Below, one piece after another: positions 1 to 10,852 of a stretch of 64,000 bases of DNA. A program made the position numbers and the translations under genes. Within the stretch, counting starts at the first letter, position 1. Every line of letters starts with the position of its first letter. Under the pieces are notes generated by a model, which was not told the DNA's origin, ran no database searches, and saw only the letters and a list, made by a program, of their open reading frames with translations. Source of the DNA: Pisaster brevispinus (taxonomy: Eukaryota > Echinodermata > Asteroidea > Forcipulatida > Asteriidae); assembly GCA_023634235.1 (NCBI GenBank), contig JAMKCF010000060.1, positions 310,001 through 374,000 of the forward strand, in the 5' to 3' direction.

Positions 1-2130
1 CTGACGATTCTGTAGGCGAGGCGAGCGGCCTGGATGTTAGGCCTACCCCTAAGAAAAATTGAAAAAAAAACAAACAAAACAAAAACCCAGAAGCAAGGTC
101 GTGCCGGCAGGGGTCATGGCCCAAAATAAAAGTGCGGTGAATTTGGGAATAACTCCCGATCTAGGAGGGCTAGAGGGATGATTTTTTGGCCTGACTCTGC
201 CTTAGGTATCCCTGCATCCGAAAATTAGACTTTTACGGCCGTTGCGGGCAGGCTTCACACCGGAAAAGACCAGCAAGCGGGGACACTCCGAAAGCCCCCC
301 AAAACATCAACTTGATTTTGCTGTGAAAAGACACAAATACAAAATAAGGAGGGTCACATCACCCCCAGGGCAATATCGAATCTGCACAATTTTAGTACCA
401 CTGTAAAGCCCGTTTCAAGGGCTCCCTCTCCCGTGAGTTTAGGGTCGCTGACGATTCTGTAGGCGAGGCGAGCGGCCTGGATGTTAGGCCCACCCCTTAG
501 AGAAATAGGAAAACAAAAACCAGGGGTAATGGCCCAAAATAAAAGTGCGGTGATTTTGGGAATAAGTCCCGATCTAGGATGGCTAGAGAGATGATTTTTT
601 TACCTGACTCTGCCTTAGGTATCCCTGCATCCGAAAATTAGACTTTTACGGCCGTTGCGGGCAGGCTTCACACCGGAAAAGACCAGCAAACGGGGACACT
701 CCGAAAGCCCCGCAAAACATCAACGTGATTTTGCTGTAAAAAGACACAAATACAAAATAAGGAGGGTAACATCACCCCCAGGGCAATATCGAATCTGCAC
801 AATTTTAGTACCACTGTAAAGCCCGTTTCAAGGGCTCCCTCTCCCGTGAGTTTGGGGTTGCTGACGATTCTGTAGGCGAGGCGAGCGGCCTGGATGTTAG
901 GCCCACCCCTTAGAGAAATAGGAAAACAAAAACCAGGGGTAATGGCCCAAAATAAAAGTGCGGTGATTTTGGGAATAAGTCCCGATCTAGGAGGGCTAGA
1001 GAGATTTTTTTTTACCTGACTCTGCCTTAGGTATCCCTGCATCCGAAAATTAGACTTTTACGGCCGTTGCGGGCAGGCTTCACACCGGAAAAGACCAGCA
1101 AGCGGGGACACTCCGAAAGCCCCCAAAACATCAACTTGATTTTGCTGTAAAAAGACACAAATACAAAATAAGGAGGGTCACATCACCCCCAGGGCAATAT
1201 CAAATCTGCACAATTTTAGTACCACTGTAAAGTCCGTTTCAAGGGCTCCCTCTCCCGTGAGTTTGGGGTCGCTGACGATTCTGTAGGCGAGGCGAGCGGC
1301 CTGGATGTTAGGCCTACCCCTAAGAAAAATTGAAAAAAAAAAAAAAAAAAAACAACCCAGAAGCAAGGTCGTGCCGGCAGGGGTCATGGCCCAAAATAAA
1401 AGTGCGGTGAATTTGAGAATAAGTCCCGATCTAGGAGGGCTAGAGAGATGATTTTTTTACCTGACTCTGCCTTAGGTATCCCTGCATCCGAAAATTAGAC
1501 TTTTACGGCCGTTGAGGGCTGGCTTCACACCGGAAAAGACCAGCAAGCGGGGACACTCCGAAAGCCCCCCAAAACATCAACGTGATTTTGCTGTAAAAAG
1601 ACACAAATACAAAATAAGGAGGGTCACATCACCCCCAGGGCAATATCGAATCTGCACAATTTTAGTACCACTGTAAAGCCCGTTTCAAGGGCTCCCTCTC
1701 CCGTGAGTTTGGGGTCGCTGACGATTCTGTAGGCGAGGCGAGCGGCCTGGATGTTAGGCCCACCCCTTAGAGAAATAGGAAAACAAAAACCAGGGGTAAT
1801 GGCCCAAAACAAAAGTGCTGTGATTTTGGGAATAAGTCCCGATCAAGGAGGGCTAGAAAGATGATTTTTTGGCCTGACTCTGCCTTAGGTATCCCTGCAT
1901 CCGAAAATTAGACTTTTACGGCCGTTGCGGGCAGGCTTCACACCGGAAAAGACCAGCAAGCGGGGACACTCCGAAAGCCCCGCAAAACATCAACGTGATT
2001 TTGATGTAAAAAGACACAAATACAAAATAAGGAGGGTCACATCACCCCCAAGGCAATTTGGAATCTGCACAATTGTAGTACCACTGTAAAGCCCGTTTCA
2101 AGGGCTCCCTCTCCCGTGAGTTTGGGGTTG
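1..2130 (+). repeat. ABBAB block, copy 1
   Basis: Monomers start at 1 (A), 448 (B), 861 (B), 1272 (A) and 1718 (B). The block recurs about 3083 bp downstream with the same order and shared private variants. Both first A copies have an A run broken as CAAACAAAACAAAAACCC, both following B copies carry CTAGGATGGC, and both are preceded by TTAGGGTCGCTG. The A at 1272 carries a class B patch in its middle (AATTTGAGAATAAGTCCCG with GATTTTTTTACC). The B at 1718 has class A marks in its 3' part plus GATCAAGGAG, GATTTTGATG and ACAATTGTAG, which are shared with a B at 44874. Confidence 0.88.
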
Positions 2131-2543
2131 CTGACGATTCTGTAGGCGAGGCGAGCGGCCTGGATGTTAGGCCCTCCCCTTAGAGAAATAGGAAAACAAA
2201 AACCAGGGGTAATGGCCCAAAATAAAAGTGCGGTGATTTTGGGAATAAGTCCCGATCTAGGAGGGCTAGAGAGATTATTTTTTTACCTGACTCTGCCTTA
2301 GGTATCCCTGCATCCGAAAATTAGACTTTTACGGCCGTTGCGGGCAGGCTTCACACCGGAAAAGACCAGCAAGCGCGGACATTCCGAAAGCCCCCCAAAA
2401 CATCAACTTGATTTTGCTGTAAAAAGACACAAATACAAAATAAGGAGGGTCACATCACCCCCAGGGCAATATCGAATCTGCACAATTTTAGTACCACTGT
2501 AAAGCCCGTTTCAAGGGCTCCCTCTCCCGTGAGTTTGGGGTTG
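2131..2543 (+). repeat. Class B monomer, CCCTCCCC subtype
   Basis: A 413-bp B copy with CCCTCCCCTTAG at its start. Its 3' part has the unusual AAGCGCGGACATTCC, close to AAGCGCGGACACTCC near 45527 in the far copy. Together with the monomers at 1718 and 2544 it lines up with 44874, 45287 and 45700, each 43156 bp downstream. Confidence 0.85.
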
Positions 2544-3083
2544 CTGACGATTCTGTAGGCGAGGCGAGCGGCCTGGATGTTAGGCCTACCCCTAAGAAAA
2601 ATTGAAAAAAAACAAAAAAAAAAAACAACAGAAGCAAGGTCGTGCCGGCAGGGGTCATGGCCCAAAATAAAAGTGCGGTGAATTTGGGAATAACTCCCGA
2701 TCTAGGAGGGCTAGAGGGATGATTTTTTGGCCTGACTCTGCCTTAGGTATCCCTGCCCAAAATAAAAGTGCGGTGATTTTGGGGATAAGTCCCGATCTAG
2801 GAGGGCTAGAGAGATGATTTTTTTACCTGACTGTGCCTTAGGTATTCCTGCATCCGAAAATTAGACTTTTACGGCCGTTGCGGGCAGGCTTCACACCGGA
2901 AAAGACCAGCAAGAGGGGACACTCCGAAAGCCCCCCAAAACATCAACTTGATTTTGCTGTAAAAAGACACAAATACAAAATAAGGAGGGTCACATCACCC
3001 CCAGGGCAATATCGAATCTGCACAATTTTAGTACCACTGTAAAGCCCGTTTCAAGGGCTCCCTCTCCCGTGAGTTTGGGGTCG
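2544..3083 (+). repeat. Class A monomer with ~95-bp internal duplication (540 bp)
   Basis: This copy runs as class A to CCTTAGGTATCCCTGC, then at about 2756 jumps back to CCCAAAATAAAAGTGCGG and repeats that section with class B marks (GATTTTGGGGATAAGTCCCG, GATTTTTTTACC) before continuing. About 95 bp are therefore present twice, first as A and then as B. The same junction occurs in the 539-bp monomer at 46919. A non-allelic exchange between an A and a B copy, at the short shared GCCC, explains it. Confidence 0.88.
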
Positions 3084-5212
3084 CTGACGATTCTGTAGGC
3101 GAGGCGAGCGGCCTGGATGTTAGGCCTACCCCTAAGAAAAATTGAAAAAAAACAAACAAAACAAAAACCCAGAAGCAAGGTCGTGCCGGCAGGGGTCATG
3201 GCCCAAAATAAAAGTGCGGTGAATTTGGGAATAACTCCCGATCTAGGAGGGCTAGAGGGATGATTTTTTGGCCTGACTCTGCCTTAGGTATCCCTGCATC
3301 CGAAAATTAGACTTTTACGGCCGTTGCGGGCAGGCTTCACACCGGAAAAGACCAGCAAGCGGGGACACTCCGAAAGCCCCCCAAAACATCAACTTGATTT
3401 TGCTGTGAAAAGACACAAATACAAAATAAGGAGGGTCACATCACCCCCAGGGCAATATCGAATCTGCACAATTTTAGTACCACTGTAAAGCCCGTTTCAA
3501 GGGCTCCCTCTCCCGTGAGTTTAGGGTCGCTGACGATTCTGTAGGCGAGGCGAGCGGCCTGGATGTTAGGCCCACCCCTTAGAGAACTAGGAAAACAAAA
3601 ACCAGGGGTAATGGCCCAAAATAAAAGTGCGGTGATTTTGGGAATAAGTCCCGATCTAGGATGGCTAGAGAGATGATTTTTTTACCTGACTCTGCCTTAG
3701 GTATCCCTGCATCCGAAAATTAGACTTTTACGGCCGTTGCGGGCAGGCTTCACACCGGAAAAGACCAGCAAGCGGGGACACTCCGAAAGCCCCGCAAAAC
3801 ATCAACGTGATTTTGCTGTAAAAAGACACAAATACAAAATAAGGAGGGTCACATCACCCCCAGGGCAATATCGAATCTGCACAATTTTAGTACCACTGTA
3901 AAGCCCGTTTCAAGGGCTCCCTCTCCCGTGAGTTTGGGGTTGCTGACGATTCTGTAGGCGAGGCGAGCGGCCTGGATGTTAGGCCCACCCCTTAGATATA
4001 GGAAAACAAAAACCAGGGGTAATGGCCCAAAATAAAAGTGCGGTGATTTTGGGAATAAGTCCCGATCTAGGATGGCTAGAGAGATGATTTTTTTACCTGA
4101 CTCTGCCTTAGGTATCCCTGCATCCGAAAATTAGACTTTTACGGCCGTTGCGGGCAGGCTTCACACCGGAAAAGACCAGCAAGCGGGGACACTCCGAAAG
4201 CCCCCCAAAACATCAACTTGATTTTGCTGTAAAAAGACACAAATACAAAATAAGGAGGGTCACATCACCCCCAAGGCAATATCGAATCTGCACAATTTTA
4301 GTACCACTGTAAAGCCCGTTTCAAGGGCTCCCCCTCCCGTGAGTTTGGGGTTGCTGACGATTCTGTAGGCGAGGCGAGCGGCCTGGATGTAAGGCCTACC
4401 CCTAAGAAAAATTGAAAAAAAAAAAAAAAAAAAAAAACCCAGAAGCAAGGTCGTGCCGGCAGGGGTCAAGGCCCAAAATAAAAGTGCGGTGAATTTGGGA
4501 ATAACTCCCGATCTAGGAGGGCTAGAGGGATGATTTTTTGGCCTGACTCTGCCTTAGGTATCCCTGCATCCGAAAATTAGACTTTTACGGCCGTTGCGGG
4601 CAGGCTTCACACCGGAAAAGACCAGCAAGCGGGGACACTCCGAAAGCCCCGCAAAACATCAACGTGATTTTGCTGTAAAAAGACACAAATACAAAATAAG
4701 GAGGGTCACATCACACCCAGGGCAATATCGAATCTGCACAATTTTAGTACCACTGTAAAGCCCGTTTCAAGGGCTCCCTCTCCCGTGAGTTTGGGGTCGC
4801 TGACGATTCTGTAGGCGAGGCGAGCGGCCTGGATGTTAGGCCCACCCCTTAGAGAAATAGGAAAACAAAAACCAGGGGTAATGGCCCAAAATAAAAGTGC
4901 GGTGATTTTGGGAATAAGTCCCGATCTAGGAGGGCTAGAGAGATGATTTTTTTACCTGACTCTGCCTTAGGTATCCCTGCATCCGAAAATTAGACTTTTA
5001 CGGCCGTTGCGGGCAGGCTTCACACCGGAAAAGACCAGCAAGAGGGGACACTCCGAAAGCCCCCCAAAACATCAACTTGATTTTGCTGTAAAAAGACACA
5101 AATACAAAATAAGGAGGGTCACATCACCCCCAGGGCAATATCGAATCTGCACAATTTTAGTACCACTGTAAAGCCCGTTTCAAGGGCTCCCTCTCCCGTG
5201 AGTTTGGGGTCG
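3084..5212 (+). repeat. ABBAB block, copy 2
   Basis: Monomers start at 3084 (A), 3530 (B), 3943 (B), 4354 (A) and 4800 (B), all offset by 3082-3083 from the first block. Differences include AGAACTAGG at 3530, a 2-bp loss (TTAGATATAGG) at 3943, and a pure A run at 4354. The two B copies at 3530 and 3943 both carry CTAGGATGGC, whereas in copy 1 only the first B does, so the variant has spread or been lost locally. Confidence 0.87.
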
Positions 5213-6547
5213 CTGACGATTCTGTAGGCGAGGCGAGCGGCCTGGATGTTAGGCCTACCCCTAAGAAAAATTGAAAAATAAAAAAAAAAAAAAAACCCAG
5301 AAGCAAGGTCGTGCCGGCAGGGGTCATGGCCCAAAATAAAAGTGCGGTGAATTTGGGAATAACTCCCGATCTAGGAGGGCTAGAGGGATGATTTGTTGGC
5401 CTGACTCTGCCTTAGGTATCCCTGCATCCGAAAATTAGACTTTTACGGCCGTTGCGGGCAGGCTTCACACCGGAAAAGACCAGCAAGCGGGGACACTCCG
5501 AAAGCCCCCCAAAACATCAACTTGATTTTGCTGTAAAAAGACACAAATACAAAATAAGGAGGGTCACATCACCCCCAGGGCAATATCGAATCTGCACAAT
5601 TTTAGTACCACTGTAAAGCCCGTTTCAAGGGCTCCCTCTCCCGTGAGTTTGGGGTCGCTGACGATTCTGTAGGCGAGGCGAGCGGCCTGGATGTTAGGCC
5701 TACCCCTAAGAAAAATTGAAAAAAAACAAAAAAAAAAAAACCCAGAAGCAAGGTCGTGCCGGCAGGGGTCATGGCCCAAAATAAAAGTGCGGTGAATTTG
5801 GGAATAACTCCCGATCTAGGAGGGCTAGAGGGATGATTTGTTGGCCTGACTCTGCCTTAGGTATCCCTGCATCCGAAAATTAGACTTTTACGGCCGTTGC
5901 GGGCAGGCTTCACACCGGAAAAGACCAGCAAGCGGGGACACTCCGAAAGCCCCCCAAAACATCAACTTGATTTTGCTGTAAAAAGACACAAATACAAAAT
6001 AAGGAGGGTCACATCACCCCCAGGGCAATATCGAATCTGCACAATTTTAGTACCACTGTAAAGCCCGTTTCAAGGGCTCCCTCTCCCGTGAGTTTGGGGT
6101 CGCTGACGATTCTGTAGGCGAGGCGAGCGGCCTGGATGTTAGGCCTACCCCTAAGAAAAATTGAAAAAAAACAAAAAAAAAAAAACCCAGAAGCAAGGTC
6201 GTGCCGGCAGGGGTCATGGCCCAAAATAAAAGTGCGGTGAATTTGGGAATAACTCCCGATCTAGGAGGGCTAGAGGGATGATTTGTTGGCCTGACTCTGC
6301 CTTAGGTATCCCTGCATCCGAAAATTAGACTTTTACGGCCGTTGCGGGCAGGCTTCACACCGGAAAAGACCAGCAAGCGGGGACACTCCGAAAGCCCCGC
6401 AAAACATCAACGTGATTTTGCTGTAAAAAGACACAAATACAAAATAAGGAGGGTAACATCACCCCCAGGGCAATATCGAATCTGCACAATTTTAGTACCA
6501 CTGTAAAGCCCGTTTCAAGGGCTCCCTTTCCCGTGAGTTTGGGGTCG
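5213..6547 (+). repeat. Three consecutive class A monomers (445 bp each)
   Basis: Starts are at 5213, 5658 and 6103, at exact 445-bp spacing. All three share the private variant GATGATTTGTTGGCC. The first two have the class B 3' mark (AACTTG) and the third the class A mark (AACGTG). The A runs of the second and third are the same (eight A, C, then A), while the first is broken by a T. This looks like a recent duplication that turned an A-B dimer into A-A-A. Confidence 0.87.
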
Positions 6548-9541
6548 CTGACGATTCTGTAGGCGAGGCGAGCGGCCTGGATGTTAGGCCCACCCCTTAG
6601 AGAAATAGGAAAACAAAAACCAGGGGTAATGGCCCAAAATAAAAGTGCGGTGATTTTGGGAATAAGTCCCGATCTAGGAGGGCTAGAGAGATATTTTTTT
6701 TACCTGACTCTGCCTTAGGTATCCCTGCATCCGAAAATTAGACTTTTACGGCCGTTGCGGGCAGGCTTCACACCGGAAAAGACCAGCAAGTGGGGACACT
6801 CCGAAAGCCCCCCAAAACATCAACTTGATTTTGCTGTAAAAAGACACAAATACAAAATAAGGAGGGTCACATCACCCCCAGGGCAATATCGAATCTGCAC
6901 AATTTTAGTACCACTGTAAAGCCCGTTTCAAGGGCTCCCTCTCCCGTGAGTTTAGGGTCGCTGACGATTCTGTAGGCGAGGCGAGCGGCCTGGATGTTAG
7001 GCCTACCCCTAAGAAAAATTAAAAAAAAAAAAAAAAAAAAAAACCCAGAAGCAAGGTCGTGCCGGCAGGGGTCATGGCCCAAAATAAAAGTGCGGTGAAT
7101 TTGAGAATAAGTCCCGATCTAGGAGGGCTAGAGAGATGATTTTTTTACCTGACTCTGCCTTAGGTATCCCTGCAACCGAAAATTAGTCTTTTACGGCCGT
7201 TGCGGGCAGGCTTCACACCGGAAAAGACCAGCAAGCGGGGACACTCCGAAAGCCCCGCAAAACATCAACGTGATTTTGCTGTAAAAAGACACAAATACAA
7301 AATAAGGAGGGTAACATCACCCCCAGGGCAATATCGAATCTGCACAATTTTAGTACCACTGTAAAGCCCGTTTCAAGGGCTCCCTTTCCCGTGAGTTTGG
7401 GGTCGCTGACGATTCTGTAGGCGAGGCGAGCGGCCTGGATGTTAGGCCCACCCCTTAGAGAAATAGGAAAACAAAAACCAGGGGTAATGGCCCAAAATAA
7501 AAGTGCGGTGATTTTGGGAATAAGTCCCGATCTAGGAGGGCTAGAGAGATATTTTTTTTACCTGACTCTGCCTTAGGTATCCCTGCATCCGAAAATTAGA
7601 CTTTTACGGCCGTTGCGGGCAGGCTTCACACCGGAAAAGACCAGCAAGTGGGGACACTCCGAAAGCCCCCCAAAACATCAACTTGATTTTGCTGTAAAAA
7701 GACACAAATACAAAATAAGGAGGGTCACATCACCCCCAGGGCAATATCGAATCTGCACAATTTTAGTACCACTGTAAAGCCCGTTTCAAGGGCTCCCTCT
7801 CCCGTGAGTTTAGGGTCGCTGACGATTCTGTAGGCGAGGCGAGCGGCCTGGATGTTAGGCCTACCCCTAAGAAAAATTGAAAAAAAAAACAAAACAAAAA
7901 AAAACCCAGAAGCAAGGTCGTTCCGGCAGGGGTCATGGCCCAAAATAAAAGTGCGGTGAATTTGAGAATAAGTCCCGATCTAGGAGGGCTAGAGAGATGA
8001 TTTTTTTACCTGACTCTGCCTTAGGTATCCCTGCATCCGAAAATTAGACTTTTACGGCCGTTGCGGGCAGGCTTCACACCGGAAAAGACCAGCAAGCGGG
8101 GACACTCCGAAAGCCCCGCAAAACATCAACGTGATTTTGCTGTAAAAAGACACAAATACAAAATAAGGAGGGTAACATCATCCCCAGGGCAATATCGAAT
8201 CTGCACAATTTTAGTACCACTGTAAAGCCCGTTTCAAGGGCTCCCTTTCCCGTGAGTTTGGGGTCGCTGACGATTCTGTAGGCGAGGCGAGCGGCCTGGA
8301 TGTTAGGCCCACCCCTTAGAGAAATAGGAAAACAAAAACCAGGGGTAATGGCCCAAAATAAAAGTGCGGTGATTTTGGGAATAAGTCCCGATCTAGGAGG
8401 GCTAGAGAGATATTTTTTTTACCTGACTCTGCCTTAGGTATCCCTGCATCCGAAAATTAGACTTTTACGGCCGTTGCGGGCAGGCTTCACACCGGGAAAA
8501 AACCAGCAAGCGGGGACACTCCGAAAGCCCCCCAAAACATCAACTTGATTTTGCTGTAAAAAGACACACATACAAAATAAGGAGGGTCACATCACCCCCA
8601 GGGCAATATCGAATCTGCACAATTTTAGTACCACTGTAAAGCCCGTTTCAAGGGCTCCCTCTCCCGTGAGTTTAGGGTCGCTGACGATTCTGTAGGCGAG
8701 GCGAGCGGCCTGGATGTTAGGCCTACCCCTAAGAAAAATTGAAAAAAAAACCAAAAAAAAAAAAAACCCAGAAGCAAGGTCGTGCCGGCAGGGGTCATGG
8801 CCCAAAATAAAAGTGCGGTGAATTTGAGAATAAGTCCCGATCTAGGAGGGCTAGAGAGATGATTTTTTTACCTGACTCTGCCTTAGGTATCCCTGCATCC
8901 GAAAATTAGACTTTTACGGCCGTTGCGGGCAGGCTTCACACCGGAAAAGACCAGCAAGCGGGGACACTCCGAAAGCCCCGCAAAACATCAACTTGATTTT
9001 GCTGTAAAAAGACACAAATGCAAAATAAGGAGGGTCACATCACCCCCAGGGCAATATCGAATCTGCACAATTTAAGTACCACTGTAAAGCCCGTTTCAAG
9101 GGCTCCCTCTCCCGTGAGTTTTGGGTCGCTGACGATTCTGTAGGCGAGGCGAGCGGCCTGGATGTTAGGCACACCCCTTAGAGAAATAGGAAAACAAAAA
9201 CCAGGGGTAATGGCCCAAAATAAAAGTGCGGTGATTTTGGGAATAAGTCCCGATCTAGGAGGGCTAGAGAGATAATTTTTTTACCTGACTCTGCCTTAGG
9301 TATCCCTGCATCCGAAAATTAGACTTTTACGGCCGTTGCGGGCAGGCTTCACACCGGAAAAGACCAGCAAGCGGGGACACTCCGAAAGCCCCCCAAAACA
9401 TCAACTTGATTTTGCTGTAAAAAGACACAAATACAAGATAAGGAGGGTCACATCACCCCCGGGGCAATATCGAATCTGCACAATTTTAGTACCACTGTAA
9501 AGCCCGTTTCAAGGGCTCCCTCTCCCGTGAGTTTAGGGTCG
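6548..9541 (+). repeat. B-A dimer series, 858-862 bp period
   Basis: Monomers start at 6548 (B), 6961 (A), 7406 (B), 7819 (A), 8267 (B), 8681 (A) and 9129 (B). Successive dimers share linked variants: CTCCCTTTCCCGTG, GAGGGTAACATC and GAGATATTTTTTTTACC. The A copies at 6961, 7819 and 8681 all carry the same class B patch in the middle (AATTTGAGAATAAGTCCCG to GATTTTTTTACC), so the hybrid A was copied as part of the dimer. The A run differs in each copy, so it changes faster than the rest. Confidence 0.88.
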
Positions 9542-9991
9542 CTGACGATTCTGTAGGCGAGGCGAGCGGCCTGGATGTTAGGCCTACCCCTAAGAAAAAT
9601 TGAAAAAAAAAAAAAAAAAAAAAAAAAAACCATAAGCAAGGTCGTGCCGGCAGGGGTCATGGTCCAAAATAAAAGTGCGGTGAATTTGGGAATAACTCCC
9701 GATCTAGGAGGGCTAGAGGGATGATTTTTTTGGCCTGACTCTGCCTTAGGTATCCCTGCATCCGAAAATTAGACTTTTACGGCCGTTGCGGGCAGGCTTC
9801 ACACCGGAAAAGACCAGCAAGCGGGGACACTCCGAAAGCCCCGCAAAACATCAACGTGATTTTGCTGTAAAAAGACACAAATACAAAATAAGGAGGGTCA
9901 CATCACCCCCAGGGCAATATCAAATCTGCACAATTTTAGTACCACTGTAAAGCCCGTTTCAAGGGCTCCCTCTCCCGTGAGTTTGGGGTCG
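9542..9991 (+). repeat. Class A monomer, long A run (450 bp)
   Basis: Ordinary A copy with an A run of close to 30, followed by CCATAAGCAAGG instead of CCCAGAAGCAAGG. It is followed directly by another A-like unit, so the alternation with B breaks here. Confidence 0.85.
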
Positions 9992-10439
9992 CTGACGATT
10001 CTGTAGGCGAGGCGAGCGGCCTGGATGTTAGGCCCTCCCCTTAGAGAAATGGAAAAAAAAAAAAAAAAAAAAAAAAAAACAGAAGCAAGGTCGTGCCGGC
10101 AGGGGTCATGGCCCAAAATAAAAGTGCGGTGAATTTGGGAATAACTCCCGATCTAGGAGGGCTAGAGGGATGATTTTTTAGCATGACTCTGCCTTAGGTA
10201 TCCCTGCATCCGAAAATTAGACTTTTACGGCCGTTGCGGGCAGGCTTCACACCGGAAAAGACCAGCAAGCGGGGACACTCCGAAAGCCCCGCAAAACATC
10301 AACGTGATTTTGCTGTAAAAAGACACAAATACAAAATAAGGAGGGTCACATCACCTCCAGGGCAATATCGAATCTGCACAATTTTAATACCACTGTAAAG
10401 CCCGTTTCTAAGGCTCCCTCTCCCGTGAGTTTGGGGTCG
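9992..10439 (+). repeat. B-to-A hybrid monomer (448 bp)
   Basis: It begins with the class B signature of the CCCTCCCC subtype (CCCTCCCCTTAGAGAAATGG), then enters a long pure A run and the class A 20-bp segment CAGAAGCAAGGTCGTGCCGG and stays class A after that. The switch lies in the A-rich stretch near 10050. Its 3' end has CGTTTCTAAGGCTCCC, a variant seen again at about 22198 and 49138. Confidence 0.87.
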
Positions 10440-10852
10440 CTGACGATTCTGTAGGCGAGGCGAGCGGCCTGGATGTTAGGCCCACCCCTTAGAGAAATAG
10501 GAAAACAAAAACCAGGGGTAATGGCCCAAAATAAAAGTGCGGTGATTTTGGGAATAAGTCCCGATCTAGGAGGGCTAGAGAGATGATTTTATTACCTGAC
10601 TCTGCCTTAGGTATCCCTGCATCCGAAAATTAGACTTTTACGGCCGTTGCGGGCAGGCTTCACACCGGAAAAGACCAGCAAGCGGGGACACTCCGAAAGC
10701 CCCCCAAAACATCAACTTGATTTTGCTGTAAAAAGACACAAATACAAAATAAGGAGGGTCACATCACCCCCAGGGCAATATCGAATCTGCACAATTTTAG
10801 TACCACTGTAAAGCCCGTTTCAAGGGCTCCCTCTCCCGTGAGTTTGGGGTTG
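10440..10852 (+). repeat. Class B monomer (413 bp)
   Basis: Ordinary B copy with GATTTTATTACC instead of GATTTTTTTACC. It links the hybrid at 9992 to the B-rich block that follows. Confidence 0.85.

Noticed and set aside
61..90. Retroposon poly(A) tail (SINE, LINE or processed pseudogene) as the source of the A run
   Set aside because: The A run lies in the middle of the monomer, no target-site duplications flank it and no retroposon body precedes it. An ancient origin cannot be excluded but nothing shows it.
160..180. G-quadruplex around CTAGGAGGGCTAGAGGG
   Set aside because: Only two runs of three G are present with short GG pieces; four runs of three within range are lacking.
292..301. 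NF-kappa-B-like GGGACACTCC in most monomers
   Set aside because: A single 10-bp match to a loose consensus is expected by chance; repetition comes from the satellite itself.
380..395. Pol III B-box-like TATCGAATC
   Set aside because: It fits 8 of 9 positions of GWTCRANNC, but no A box lies at a suitable distance upstream and the site is often mutated (ATCAAAT, ATTGAAT), so a tRNA-derived origin is not supported.
448..520. Hammerhead ribozyme, prompted by CTGACGA (fits CUGANGA) and a downstream GAAA, since some satellites encode hammerheads
   Set aside because: No stem II pairs the bases just after CTGACGA with those before GAAA, and the spacing is about 47 bases. No matching stems I or III were seen.
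668..1042. Minus-strand open frame of 124 codons, and dozens of 60-122-codon relatives throughout the array
   Set aside because: All are the same monomer stretch read on the minus strand. The frame enters the A run as a run of phenylalanines, and changes in run length that are not multiples of three throw it into another frame. Starts differ by copy, and stop position follows the repeat, not a gene. Sequence identity between copies comes from homogenisation at DNA level.
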